Shown: one piece after another, positions 34,847-42,939 of the stretch
How positions within the stretch are numbered: position 1 is the stretch's first letter
Layout: each line of letters starts with the position of its first letter
Source of the DNA: Hyphomicrobiales bacterium
GTDB taxonomy: Bacteria; Pseudomonadota; Alphaproteobacteria; Rhizobiales; Rhizobiaceae
DNA: 64,000 nucleotides
Direction: 5' to 3'
Assembly: GCA_900466875.1 (NCBI GenBank)
Contig: UBNQ01000004.1
Location: 1 to 64,000 of the forward strand
Position numbers and translations under genes: made by a program
Notes under the pieces: model-generated
Told to the model about the DNA's origin: nothing
Seen by the model: only the letters and a program-made list of their open reading frames with translations
The model's database searches: none

Positions 34847-36184
34847 TCAATGCCGGTCGCGAATATTGTAGAAGACCATCACTGCGACGCCCCAGAGCAG
34901 CAGCCCTGCCAGTGTCACCAGAAGCGGGTTCAGCAGGCGATGCGGGTATTGCGCCATCTGCGAGAGGGTCGGCTTGATGAACACGGCAAGGTAGCGCTGT
35001 TTCGCACCGGCTTCGACACGGGCCTTTTCGAGCGAAGCAAGTGACGCGGTATAGGCGCGCTCGGCAAACTCGTTCTGCGTCTGGATCGATTCATAAAGCG
35101 CGATACGGCCGGCGACATCGGTCGCCTGACCGGTTGAACGACCGCCCTTGCCGGACACGCCGCTGCCAAAACGCTGGCGTTCCTGCGCGATCTGGTCTTC
35201 CAGGCTGGTAATCTGCGAACGGATCACCCGCACGCGCGGCGTATTGGCGCTCATCTGGGTAAGCGCGGTCGAAAGTTCGGTCTTGAGCTTGACCAACTGC
35301 TCTTCCAGCGAGCCGATCAACTGGGCCGCAAGCTTTGCGCCTTCGATAGGATCGGCTTCCTGCGATGCGTCGCGATAGCTTCTCAAGGATGCGCGGGTCT
35401 GGGTCAGGCGGTCTTCCGCGGTCTGCACTTCATCCCGCGCCGTCTTCAGCACCTCGTTGCGGGCGGTCAGCGACAGATCGTTGATCAGCCTTTCGCTCTG
35501 GGCGATGACGAAGCCGGCAACCTTCTGCGACATCTCCGGGCTGAACGCCTTCACCTGAATGTCCATGATGCCCGAGGTCTGGTCGAAATTCACGGTGATC
35601 ATGCCGCGCCAATAGGCGAGCTTGTCTTCGATCGGCATATCCGGCGAGATTCCGTAGAAGAAATCCATCCCTTGGCGCGCAAAGACGACATCGAGGCCGA
35701 AAGCCTCATCGACCATCTGCACCATCCGTTCGCTGAGGATGAAATCGACCAGCACATAGGAATCCGAAATCGTGCTGCCGGCCGAGCTTTGCGTGAACAT
35801 GCCAAGCAGGTCGCTCGACGGGGCGGCTTCGATGCTGCGCACGGAAAAGGACGAAAAGCTGTGATACTGGTCGGCCGCGACGAAGGTCATGTAACCGGTG
35901 CTGACGACCGCAGGAACAGCAACAAGCGCCAGAAAGCCGCCGACGATCGCCATATGCCGCGTTTTCAGCGCTGAAAGCCAGCCGCGCTTTGCAGGCTCCG
36001 GCGAAACCGGATCCACGGTGACGTCAGGGGAGCTAGGGTGAGCAGGTGGGGTCGGCACGGAGGCTGGACGCTCGAGCAGCGATTCCAGGAGGCGCAGGTT
36101 TCTGCTCTTCTGCGCCGGCTGGCCATCCGCTGAGGGCAGAGCAATTTGATTGCCTGATACGGTGTTCTGAGCCGTCTGGTTCAA
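34847..36184 (-). CDS. Capsule export inner-membrane protein, KpsE-like (PCP-3)
   Basis: A 445-residue polysaccharide co-polymerase of the PCP-3 (KpsE/WcbD/RkpR) type, linking the ABC exporter to the outer membrane. A Pro/Ser-rich cytoplasmic N-terminus of about 65 residues is followed by a first membrane helix (MAIVGGFLALVAVPAVVSTGYM, residues 78-99). A periplasmic region with coiled coil lies at about 230-330 (VQTAEDRLTQTRASL onward), and a C-terminal helix (LLVTLAGLLLWGVAVMVF) ends near residue 440. A KP-x-x-S-x-M-A-x-Y-P-H-R-L motif (IKPTLSQMAQYPHRL) before the last helix is the PCP-3 proline-rich signature. It starts with TTG 36184, two bases after the KpsT-like stop; no other start lies in the first 75 residues. 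Confidence 0.85.
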   Translation of the reverse strand: MNQTAQNTVSGNQIALPSADGQPAQKSRNLRLLESLLERPASVPTPPAHPSSPDVTVDPVSPEPAKRGWLSALKTRHMAIVGGFLALVAVPAVVSTGYMTFVAADQYHSFSSFSVRSIEAAPSSDLLGMFTQSSAGSTISDSYVLVDFILSERMVQMVDEAFGLDVVFARQGMDFFYGISPDMPIEDKLAYWRGMITVNFDQTSGIMDIQVKAFSPEMSQKVAGFVIAQSERLINDLSLTARNEVLKTARDEVQTAEDRLTQTRASLRSYRDASQEADPIEGAKLAAQLIGSLEEQLVKLKTELSTALTQMSANTPRVRVIRSQITSLEDQIAQERQRFGSGVSGKGGRSTGQATDVAGRIALYESIQTQNEFAERAYTASLASLEKARVEAGAKQRYLAVFIKPTLSQMAQYPHRLLNPLLVTLAGLLLWGVAVMVFYNIRDRH

Positions 36185-36186
36185 AG

Positions 36187-36846
36187 TCAGTGCCTCTTCA
36201 TATTGCTTTCATGCACGGCGATGGCCTCGTTGATATCATCGTAGTAGGTCATCTGCCCATTTTCCAGAACGATGCCTGTCTGGCAATAGTCGCGCAACGT
36301 CCCCGTGCTGTGTGATACCATGATCACGTCGGAATTGCTCAGCTTTTCCTTGAAGGTCTGCTGCGATTTCCGCTTGAAGTTGGTGTCGCCCACTGCGGTG
36401 ATTTCGTCGACCAGGTAATAGTCGAAATTGATACCCATGCTCACGCCGAATGCCAGTCTTGCCTTCATCCCGGACGAATATGTCCGCACCGGCGCATGGT
36501 AGAATTGCCCCAATTCGGCGAATTCGGCAACATAGGCCACCAGCTCGTCCGTATTCACGCCATAGATGCGCGCGACGAATCGGACATTCTGCTCGCCGGA
36601 AAGATTGCCCTGAAAGCTGCCCTGAAAGCCGAGCGGCCAAGAAATTTTGCCCTGCCGGATGATGCGGCCGCGATCGAGTTCGAGCGTGCCTGCGATAATC
36701 TGTAGCAGCGTCGATTTCCCCGCACCGTTGCGCCCCAGAAGCCCGATGCTCTTGCCGCGCGGAAAGGTCACCGACACGTCGTCGATGATCATCTTTCTCA
36801 CGCCTTTCATGCGCACTTCCTTGGTGGCGCGTTCCAATCGGATCAT
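36187..36846 (-). CDS. Capsule/polysaccharide ABC exporter ATPase, KpsT-like
   Basis: A 219-residue cytoplasmic ABC ATPase. Walker A GLLGRNGAGKSTLLQI is at about residue 36, the KpsT-type signature YSSGMKARLAFGVSMGINFD follows at about 123, Walker B is DYYLVDEITAVGD, and the switch His is in VIMVSHSTG. The length and the YSSGMKARLAF signature place it with KpsT/RkpS rather than with lipopolysaccharide Wzt, and it has no C-terminal carbohydrate-binding domain. Its ATG overlaps the stop of the upstream KpsM-like gene (ATGA). It probably powers both permease paralogues or a heterodimer of them. Confidence 0.92.
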   Translation of the reverse strand: MIRLERATKEVRMKGVRKMIIDDVSVTFPRGKSIGLLGRNGAGKSTLLQIIAGTLELDRGRIIRQGKISWPLGFQGSFQGNLSGEQNVRFVARIYGVNTDELVAYVAEFAELGQFYHAPVRTYSSGMKARLAFGVSMGINFDYYLVDEITAVGDTNFKRKSQQTFKEKLSNSDVIMVSHSTGTLRDYCQTGIVLENGQMTYYDDINEAIAVHESNMKRH

Positions 36847-37613
36847 CGGTCTCTCAGCCTTCCCCTGGACGTTGTGAACAGCACAAGCCCCACGAATACA
36901 AGGCAGGCTGCGACGCTCCAGACATAAAACCCGTCATATCCGGAAGCCCGGTATTGCGGATAGAATCCGGTTCTGAATTGCATGACGATATGGGCCAAAG
37001 GGTTAAAAAGTACCGCATCCCTGGCAATCGGTGGCAGGGAGTCGGGCAGGAAGAAAACCCCGGAAATCAGGAAAAGCGGGCGGGTGACGATGCCGTAAAG
37101 CTTTTCGTAGATCGGATACATGACGAAAAGCACGGCATTGGCCAGCCCTATGCCGAGCGCGATCAGGCTTGCAGCGACCACGGCTTCCAGTATCGGCGGC
37201 AGATGGATGGAAACGGGATGGCGGACCGTGAACACGATATAGCCGAGCACGACGATCGCGACGATCGTCGTCGTTACGATTTGCAGCACGTAGCGTGCAG
37301 CCAGCGTGTCGATCGGCGCAACGCTCGGATAGCTGAGCAGCGCCTTGTTGCCGCTCACTGCGCTGTTCAGATAGCCGGCAAGCGCCTGGTAGAACTGGAA
37401 GCCGATATAACCGGTGGCGAAGAACAGCGGAAAGCTGGTGCCGAGCGGCGGCATATGGGCAATCGCCATGAAGATGGCGGAGAGAAAGACGATATGGCTG
37501 ACCGGATCGAGAAATGCCCACAGATATCCGCCCGGCTTTGCCCCGAAACGCGTCGACATTTCGCGCATCACCAATGCGCTGACGACACGAGCGTGAGTGG
37601 CTAGATAGGACAA
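36843..37613 (-). CDS. Capsule/polysaccharide ABC exporter permease KpsM-like (second copy)
   Basis: A 256-residue six-helix ABC-2 permease, paralogous to the product of 33999-34769. It starts (TTG) SYLATHARVVSALVMREMSTRFGAKPGGYLWAFLDPVSH. Conserved between the two are VVSALVMRE-type N-terminal sequence, PGGYxWAxLxPV, SGNKALLSYPSVAPID and RPLFLISGVFFLP. It is the first gene of the unit kpsM-kpsT-kpsE-kpsM. No ATG is available in frame near the start, so TTG is the probable initiator. An AT-richer gap of about 185 bases upstream must hold the promoter. Confidence 0.87.
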   Translation of the reverse strand: MSYLATHARVVSALVMREMSTRFGAKPGGYLWAFLDPVSHIVFLSAIFMAIAHMPPLGTSFPLFFATGYIGFQFYQALAGYLNSAVSGNKALLSYPSVAPIDTLAARYVLQIVTTTIVAIVVLGYIVFTVRHPVSIHLPPILEAVVAASLIALGIGLANAVLFVMYPIYEKLYGIVTRPLFLISGVFFLPDSLPPIARDAVLFNPLAHIVMQFRTGFYPQYRASGYDGFYVWSVAACLVFVGLVLFTTSRGRLRDR

Positions 37614-37798
37614 ATGCGTCTGGGGACCCTGGTTGGTGAACGACCGGAAACTGACGCTAAATTATGTCAAATCGGCGGTTTATGCTACCTGAAATGATAG
37701 TGGCGCCAAGGTGCTGGCCGATTTTGCTCTCGTTCCGTGGGGGCTGAAGCGGAGCGCGGGCTTGAAAAGGCCCGGCGCTCCGGACGTCCTGGCGGCGT

Positions 37799-38155
37799 TT
37801 ACGCGCCGGCCAGAAGTTCCTGGCAATAGCTCGGTCCTGTTGCGCCGGGGCGGTCGGCGGTGATCTCGATATTGCGGATCGTGTAGTCGGAAGCAACCGT
37901 GATCTTGGCCGAGCAGCTGACGCTGGCGCTTTTGCCGTTTTCCAGCTTGATGCGCTTGTAGCCGCCGCGCCAGCTGTAGATGGTGCTGGACCCGGATGCG
38001 ACGTCGTCGAGCGGCGGATTGTACTTGGCAAAGAACTCGCCGGCAGAACGGCCGACCCAGCGCTTGGAAATCGGGCTGTCGGAAATCGTGACAGTCGTGC
38101 AACTGGAGAGAGCGAGCGCGAGAAGGGCGGTCGATGCGATGAGGCGGCGGCTCAT
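37799..38155 (-). CDS. Small predicted lipoprotein
   Basis: A 118-residue protein with a lipoprotein signal: MSRRLIASTALLALALSSC, with the lipid-modified Cys near residue 19. The mature part contains RWVGRSAGEFFAKYNPPLDDVASGSSTIYSWRGGYKRI and a C-terminal pair of Cys. It resembles small rhizobial lipoproteins of unknown function. ATG 38155 is chosen over 38185 because the signal peptide starts there. It lies between the kps promoter region and tRNA-Pro. A hairpin near 37752-37780 follows its stop, without a clear T-run. Confidence 0.7.
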   Translation of the reverse strand: MSRRLIASTALLALALSSCTTVTISDSPISKRWVGRSAGEFFAKYNPPLDDVASGSSTIYSWRGGYKRIKLENGKSASVSCSAKITVASDYTIRNIEITADRPGATGPSYCQELLAGA

Positions 38156-38427
38156 GATCCGTGAAAATCCTTGTGTGATGGGCATGCCCTTGGAGGAGGG
38201 CCGTTCATCTTTCAGCTAGCAGATTTTCCCGCTGCGTCACGCCATTAGAGATTGGCCAGGCATCAAAATGTGAAGCCGCCACTTTTTTGCAACGGATTGA
38301 CGTCGGCCGGACCTCCATCATGCCTTCTCACCCAGCGCCTTTCTCCTGGAAATGCTGCCGCTGTGCGCTCTGCCCCGTGGTGCGACAAACGAAATCAGCC
38401 TTGTCACATTTTTTTCGAAAACGGTGC

Positions 38428-38456
38428 TTGTCGAAGGAAAATTGCTGTTCTATAGA
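38428..38456 (+). promoter_or_regulatory. Promoter of tRNA-Pro
   Basis: TTGTCG (38428-38433) and TATAGA (38451-38456) are spaced by exactly 17 bases, and the -10 box lies 14 bases before the tRNA. This is a good sigma70-type match. Confidence 0.65.
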
Positions 38457-38470
38457 GGCGCCACTGGTCA

Positions 38471-38547
38471 CGGAGTGTAGCGCAGTCTGGTAGCGCACCA
38501 CGTTCGGGACGTGGGGGTCGCAAGTTCGAATCTTGCCACTCCGACCA
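38471..38547 (+). tRNA. tRNA-Pro (anticodon CGG)
   Basis: A 77-base tRNA. Acceptor arm CGGAGTG pairs with CACTCCG, discriminator A, encoded CCA at 38545-38547. The anticodon stem CCACG/CGTGG encloses loop TTCGGGA, giving anticodon CGG at 38505-38507. The T arm has AGTTCGAATCT. It marks the right side of the polysaccharide locus, as tRNA-Gln marks the left. Confidence 0.97.
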
Positions 38548-38710
38548 GTTAGAAGCCTTGTTGCTCAAGGTTTTCCAAATCTCCCGAAAATCATCAAAAA
38601 TGACCACTTCGATTGGCCGAGCTTCTGTCTGCGTGTTCTGACTTGAACGTGGCGCAGCCTCCGGTACCATTATCGATGCCTTTAGGCAGTTCGCTACCTT
38701 TGGAGGGAAT

Positions 38711-38914
38711 GTGCCATTCGTTCGGTCATCGGCCATAAGACGCGCCGAGTACGATGAAGCGACAAGCACGCTAAGCATTTGGTTCGTGGAAAGCGGCGGA
38801 CCTTATGACTATTATCATGTGCCGAAGGCGGTCTATCTTGGCTTGCTCATTGCCGGATCCGTTGGCACCTACTTCAACGACACGATTCGAGATCGATACA
38901 GCTCGAACCGGTAA
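38711..38914 (+). CDS. KTSC domain protein
   Basis: A 67-residue protein that is a single KTSC domain, named after the C-terminal part of some lysyl-tRNA synthetases. Seen are RSSAIRRAEYDEATSTLSIWF, a tyrosine-rich GGPYDYYHVPKAVYLGLL, and the closing SVGTYFNDTIRDRY. Biochemical function is unknown. The start is GTG 38711, preceded by TGGAGGGA at ideal spacing. It follows tRNA-Pro by about 160 bases and appears monocistronic, with a tiny membrane-protein gene 76 bases downstream. Confidence 0.85.
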   Translation: MPFVRSSAIRRAEYDEATSTLSIWFVESGGPYDYYHVPKAVYLGLLIAGSVGTYFNDTIRDRYSSNR

Positions 38915-38990
38915 ATCCGATATTCTAGCTTCTTTGGAACAGGTACGGAGACCCGGCGTTGTGTGTCCATCGAAACCGATGGAGGTGACT

Positions 38991-39068
38991 ATGCTTAAAG
39001 GTATTGCTTTGTGGGCAATGGGTGTGCCGATCTTTGTAATCGTTCTGCTGTACATGTTCGTTTTCTAG
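38991..39068 (+). CDS. 25-residue membrane protein
   Basis: A very short gene with strong support: GGAGGTGACT gives an excellent ribosome binding site, and a perfect intrinsic terminator follows at 39140. The product is MLKGIALWAMGVPIFVIVLL plus YMFVF, a single membrane helix with one positive charge at the N-terminus. The pattern MLKxIALWxxGxPIxxIILLYxF resembles very small membrane proteins seen in many proteobacteria, whose function I do not know. Too short for most gene finders. Confidence 0.65.
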   Translation: MLKGIALWAMGVPIFVIVLLYMFVF

Positions 39069-39139
39069 CAGCAGCAGGCGTTGCGCCCATCACGCCGAGG
39101 CATTGTTTGTCGGTTACGCAACGCCGACCAGTTGAAAAG

Positions 39140-39161
39140 GCCCGCTTTCGCGGGCTTTTTT
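39140..39161 (+). terminator. Intrinsic terminator
   Basis: Stem GCCCGC/GCGGGC (39140-39145 and 39150-39155) with a 4-base loop, followed by six T. It ends the transcript of the 25-residue membrane protein. Confidence 0.88.
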
Positions 39162-39222
39162 CGTAATTAGCCAATCTGGAAGCTGAAATAGATTGGTGCT
39201 GCTCTATTCAATTTCGTTCATG

Positions 39223-39254
39223 CAAAAAAGAGGAGGCGACCTGTGCCGCCTCCT
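39223..39254 (-). terminator. Intrinsic terminator of cysHDN
   Basis: On the minus strand an 8-bp stem (arms 39247-39254 and 39231-39238) is followed by CTTTTTT. It lies 13 bases after the cysN stop. Confidence 0.85.
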
Positions 39255-39266
39255 TGGAGTTTTCCG

Positions 39267-40772
39267 TCAGATATCGCTCCCGGCATTGGAGAATATCTCC
39301 GCCGCCTCCGCCGAGGTCATGCGCCTGATCTCCGCCTCGTCGCGGCGGTTGGCGAACAGGTCGCTGGCCATCAACTGCTCGGCGAGGTCAGCAGGCAGGG
39401 ACAGGACGACGCGCTGTTCGCCGTCGCGGCCGCGGTGAATGCCGCCGACATCGCCGCGTTTGGCGGTAACCATGCCGCCGGCGACCGTGTTCAGTGTATC
39501 TGGATCGATCAGGATGAAGGCGCCGGTCGAGCGGTTCTGTTCATAGGCGTCGAACACTGCCTGCTCGTCGAAGGACAGGCGCACCTTGCCGATCGCATTC
39601 ATCGAAAGGACCGATGCATGCGATTTCCAGTGGCCGGTCTGCAGGTCGAGTTGCGAAAGCGGTTCGATGGTGACGCGCTGGCGGCGTGAGCCGCTCTTCA
39701 GCCAGTAGCGCCTGCCCGGCTCGATACCGCCCGGCTGCAGCGCCACAAGCTGCGCATCGAAGGATGTGCCGGTCATCGGCTGGTTGTCGATCGAGACGAT
39801 AACGTCACCGCGCGCCACATCCACCTGTCGGTCGAGCACGAGTGTGATCGCATCACCGGCGACGGCTGCATTGCGCACCAGGTCGAAGGTGACGATCTGT
39901 TTGACGTTGGCAACGGTGCCGGAAGGCAGGATAGAGACGGAATCGCCCGGCTTGATCGCGCCACCCGATACCGTGCCTTGATACCCGCGAAAACTCTCGC
40001 CAGGGCGCACGACGCGCTGGACGGGCAGGCGAAAACCGCCGGCCTGTGTGGAGCGGCTGGTGGCAAGCTCCAGCGCTTCGATCAGCGTTGGGCCTTCATA
40101 CCACGGCATGGCGGATGCGCCTGATGTGACGACGTTCTCGCCTTTCAGCGCCGACATCGGGATCGATGTAATCTGCCGTACGCCGAGTGCCAGTGCGAAC
40201 TCGCGGAACTCGTGTGAGATCTTCTCGAACACGGCCTTGTCGTAGTCGATCAGGTCGATCTTGTTGACCGCCAGCACGAACTGCCGGATGCCCATCAGCG
40301 CCGCGATCGTCGCATGACGGCGGGTCTGTTCCAAAAGGCCGGCGCGGGCGTCGGCCAGCAGAATGGCGAGATCGGCGGTTGAAGCACCCGTCACCATGTT
40401 GCGGGTATATTGCTCATGGCCGGGCGTATCGGCAACGATGAACGAGCGCCGGTCGGTGGAGAAATAACGGTAGGCGACATCGATCGTGATGCCCTGTTCG
40501 CGTTCCGCCTGCAGGCCGTCGAGCAGCAGCGCGAAATCGGGCAGGCCGAGATCGTTTTGTTGTCCGCTGTCGCGAGCAAGCGTCGCGGCCTGGTCTTCCT
40601 TTACGGCCTTGGTGTCCCAGAGCAGCCGGCCGATCAGGGTCGACTTGCCGTCGTCGACGGAGCCGCAGGTAATCAGGCGCAGCGGTCGCGTGTCGCGGGT
40701 CACGCGGGCGGCGGATTCGGCGAAGGGAATGACGTTTGCCGAAGCGGTATTGGCTGTTGCTGTGGCGCTCAT
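39267..40772 (-). CDS. cysN: Sulfate adenylyltransferase subunit 1 (GTPase)
   Basis: The GTPase subunit of ATP sulfurylase; with CysD it makes adenosine 5'-phosphosulfate (APS) from sulfate and ATP. The 501 residues form an EF-Tu-like G domain with GSVDDGKSTLIGRLL (P-loop), DTPGHEQYTRNMVTGAS (G3) and NKIDLIDYD (G4), then two beta-barrel domains. It lacks the C-terminal APS kinase seen in CysNC/NodQ fusions. That fits the downstream use of APS by the APS reductase encoded at 41779. The ATG at 40772 is one base after the cysD stop; the longer open frame to 40886 overlaps cysD and is not used. Confidence 0.95.
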   Translation of the reverse strand: MSATATANTASANVIPFAESAARVTRDTRPLRLITCGSVDDGKSTLIGRLLWDTKAVKEDQAATLARDSGQQNDLGLPDFALLLDGLQAEREQGITIDVAYRYFSTDRRSFIVADTPGHEQYTRNMVTGASTADLAILLADARAGLLEQTRRHATIAALMGIRQFVLAVNKIDLIDYDKAVFEKISHEFREFALALGVRQITSIPMSALKGENVVTSGASAMPWYEGPTLIEALELATSRSTQAGGFRLPVQRVVRPGESFRGYQGTVSGGAIKPGDSVSILPSGTVANVKQIVTFDLVRNAAVAGDAITLVLDRQVDVARGDVIVSIDNQPMTGTSFDAQLVALQPGGIEPGRRYWLKSGSRRQRVTIEPLSQLDLQTGHWKSHASVLSMNAIGKVRLSFDEQAVFDAYEQNRSTGAFILIDPDTLNTVAGGMVTAKRGDVGGIHRGRDGEQRVVLSLPADLAEQLMASDLFANRRDEAEIRRMTSAEAAEIFSNAGSDI

Positions 40773-40773
40773 C

Positions 40774-41727
40774 TCAGAAATATCCCTCGCGCTTCTTCTT
40801 TTCCATGGAGCCGGACTGGTCGCGGTCGATAGCGCGGCCCTGGCGCTCGGAAACCGTGGCGATCTCCAGTTCGGCGATGACTTCATCGAGGTTGGAGGCC
40901 GTCGAGCGGATCGCGCCGGTCAGCGGGAAGCAGCCGAGCGTGCGGAAGCGGATCATGCCGTGCTGGATTTCTTCGCCGGGGAGCAGTTCAAGCCTCGGGT
41001 CTTCGGCAAGGATCATCATCCCGTCGCGCTCCACATAGGGGCGCTCGGCAGCGTAATAGAGCGGCACGAGTGGAATGTCTTCCGCCTGGATGTAGCGCCA
41101 GATATCGACTTCGGTCCAGTTCGACAGCGGGAAGGCGCGAACGCTCTCGCCCTTTTTGATCATGCCGTTATAGATGTTCCACAGTTCTGGGCGCTGGTTG
41201 CGCGGATCCCATTTGTGGTCCGGCGTTCGGAAGGAATAGATGCGTTCCTTGGCACGCGAGGCTTCCTCGTCGCGCCGTGCACCGCCGAAAGCCGCGTCGT
41301 AACCGCCGGCATCCAGCGCCTGCTTCAAGGCTTCGGTCTTCATTACGTCGGTATAGAAGGCCGAACCACGAGTGAAGGGCGTGATGTTTTCCTTGGCGCC
41401 GCGCTTGTTGGTATGCACCACAAGATCGAGATCGTATTTTTCGGCGATCTGGTCGCGGAACTCGATCATCTCCTTGAACTTCCAGGTCGTATCGACATGC
41501 AGAAGCGGGAAGGGGACGCGGCCGGGAAAGAAAGCCTTGCGCGCCAAGTGCAGAAGGACGGATGAATCCTTGCCGATCGAATAGAGCATGACCGGGTTTT
41601 CGAACTCGGCCGCGACCTCGCGAAAGATATGGATCGCTTCGTTTTCGAGGGCCTTGAGGTGCGGATCGAGCGGCGGGCGGGAAACGGGTGGGTTCTTGAT
41701 TTCCGTTTCCTGTGCAGACAGGGACAT
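40774..41727 (-). CDS. cysD: Sulfate adenylyltransferase subunit 2
   Basis: The catalytic, N-type ATP pyrophosphatase subunit of ATP sulfurylase, 317 residues. PP-motif [17 protein letters not shown] is at about residue 55, [18 protein letters not shown] follows, and [21 protein letters not shown] and [15 protein letters not shown] are family-specific. The C-terminus ends EKKKREGYF, the universal end of CysD. ATG 41727 follows GGAGACCGAA; the 11-residue extension to 41760 is not conserved. It is the second gene of cysH-cysD-cysN, 51 bases after cysH and 1 base before cysN. Confidence 0.95.
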   Translation of the reverse strand: MSLSAQETEIKNPPVSRPPLDPHLKALENEAIHIFREVAAEFENPVMLYSIGKDSSVLLHLARKAFFPGRVPFPLLHVDTTWKFKEMIEFRDQIAEKYDLDLVVHTNKRGAKENITPFTRGSAFYTDVMKTEALKQALDAGGYDAAFGGARRDEEASRAKERIYSFRTPDHKWDPRNQRPELWNIYNGMIKKGESVRAFPLSNWTEVDIWRYIQAEDIPLVPLYYAAERPYVERDGMMILAEDPRLELLPGEEIQHGMIRFRTLGCFPLTGAIRSTASNLDEVIAELEIATVSERQGRAIDRDQSGSMEKKKREGYF

Positions 41728-41778
41728 TTCGGTCTCCGGTAATTCGGATGTTACACACAAAGAGTGGGGTTTTGAGCC

Positions 41779-42576
41779 TCAGCGGGCGATGGAACTCGCC
41801 AACGGCGCTGAAGCCGGTATCGGCTGAGACGCGTTTTCCGGGACATGCAGTCCACATTCGCGTTTCTCGTCACCTTCCCACCACCATCGTCCGGCGCGTT
41901 CGGGTTCGCCGGGCTTGATGGCGCGGGTACAGGGCTCGCAGCCGATGGAGGGATAACCGCGGGCATGCAGCGGATTGATCGGAATATCCTGCGACGCCAC
42001 ATGGGCGTTGATCGTCTCGATATCCCAGTCGGCCAGCGGATTGACCTTGATGAGATCGCGCTCGGCGTCGTATTCGGCAAACGGCGTCGATGCACGGTTG
42101 CCGGACTGGCCGCGGCGCAAGCCGGTCACCCACACCTGCGCTCCAGAAAGCGCCTTGGCGAGCGGGATCAGCTTGCGCACATGACAGCAGGCGTGACGCG
42201 CCTCGACGCTATCGTAAAAACCGTTGAGCCCGTATTTTTCCGCATAGGCATCGATATCGTCCTGTTGCGGGCGGAAGCGGCGGATCGAAATATCGTAGCG
42301 CTCTTCCGTTTCGGAAATCAGATCGACCGTCTCCTTGAACAGGCGTCCGGTCTCCAGCGTCGAAACCTCAACCGGAAGGCGATGCGTGCCGATCGCAGCG
42401 GTGATGATCTGATCCTCTATTCCAAGCGAGGTTGTGAAGACCGCATGGCCAAGTTCGGCAGCAGCGGAAAGACGGCCGGGAAGATCGAGACGCGCAAGTC
42501 TGCCGTTCAATTCTGCGGCGAGGATTTCGGCACCCTCTCCATACGCGCTACGCTCAATCACATCATGCGAGGTCAT
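41779..42576 (-). CDS. cysH: Phosphoadenylyl/adenylyl-sulfate reductase (APS-type)
   Basis: Reduces APS (or PAPS) to sulfite in assimilatory sulfate reduction, 265 residues. The double-Cys motif RHACCHVRK and the later GCEPCTR are the four ligands of a [4Fe-4S] cluster, which marks the APS-reducing (bacterial/plant) type. The C-terminal KRECGLH carries the catalytic Cys. TTSLGIEDQIITAAI near residue 50 is the sulfonucleotide-binding segment. ATG 42576 is chosen by family length; the open frame upstream to 42741 has no homology. It leads the cysHDN unit and is divergent from an Rrf2-family regulator. Confidence 0.95.
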   Translation of the reverse strand: MTSHDVIERSAYGEGAEILAAELNGRLARLDLPGRLSAAAELGHAVFTTSLGIEDQIITAAIGTHRLPVEVSTLETGRLFKETVDLISETEERYDISIRRFRPQQDDIDAYAEKYGLNGFYDSVEARHACCHVRKLIPLAKALSGAQVWVTGLRRGQSGNRASTPFAEYDAERDLIKVNPLADWDIETINAHVASQDIPINPLHARGYPSIGCEPCTRAIKPGEPERAGRWWWEGDEKRECGLHVPENASQPIPASAPLASSIAR

Positions 42577-42939
42577 GGTTCTTCTTTCATCAGCAAGTGC
42601 TGTAGTATCGCCACTTGCAGATGTGGAGGACAGAAAAACCCGTTTCTTCCATTGGTGCTGAGGAGCAAATATCTCTCCAAAGCCCGGCCTACACAGAAAA
42701 CCTGCCGCCTTAACCAAATGTGACTGTTTTTGCGGCAGCAAATGCCCGCATAGGTTTGTAATTTCTGCATGTTTGCGCTACTCCAGAATGGAGTGTGCAA
42801 TGCGGCATAGCCCTTTGCACAAAGGCGACTGCGGATGTCGCTTTCAGGATGTTCGCAAAGCGCAAGGAATACGAAGTGTGAGGCGGCGACGTGAGGACAA
42901 AAATGGCCTCGCGGCGGCGTTGCTGTTGATGGTTGCGTG
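42577..42939. promoter_or_regulatory. Divergent control region of cysH and the Rrf2 regulator
   Basis: These 363 bases separate divergent starts and contain no gene. Promoters for both directions must lie here. The 15-bp inverted repeat ACTCCA-GAA-TGGAGT (42780-42794) is the most prominent element and is listed separately. Confidence 0.6.
42780..42794. promoter_or_regulatory. Candidate operator for the Rrf2 regulator
   Basis: A perfect inverted repeat of 6 bp with a 3-base centre (ACTCCA, GAA, TGGAGT) lies about midway between the cysH and Rrf2 starts. Its size and symmetry suit a dimeric winged-helix regulator. Binding by the adjacent Rrf2 protein is inference. Confidence 0.45.

Noticed and set aside
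37752..37780. A hairpin after the small lipoprotein gene.
   Set aside because: The stem is good but has a bulge and no T-run in either direction, so a terminator is not called.
8363..38470. Search for direct repeats of the tRNA 3' ends and an integrase as island marks.
   Set aside because: None was found by eye; the island idea is kept only as a low-weight inference.
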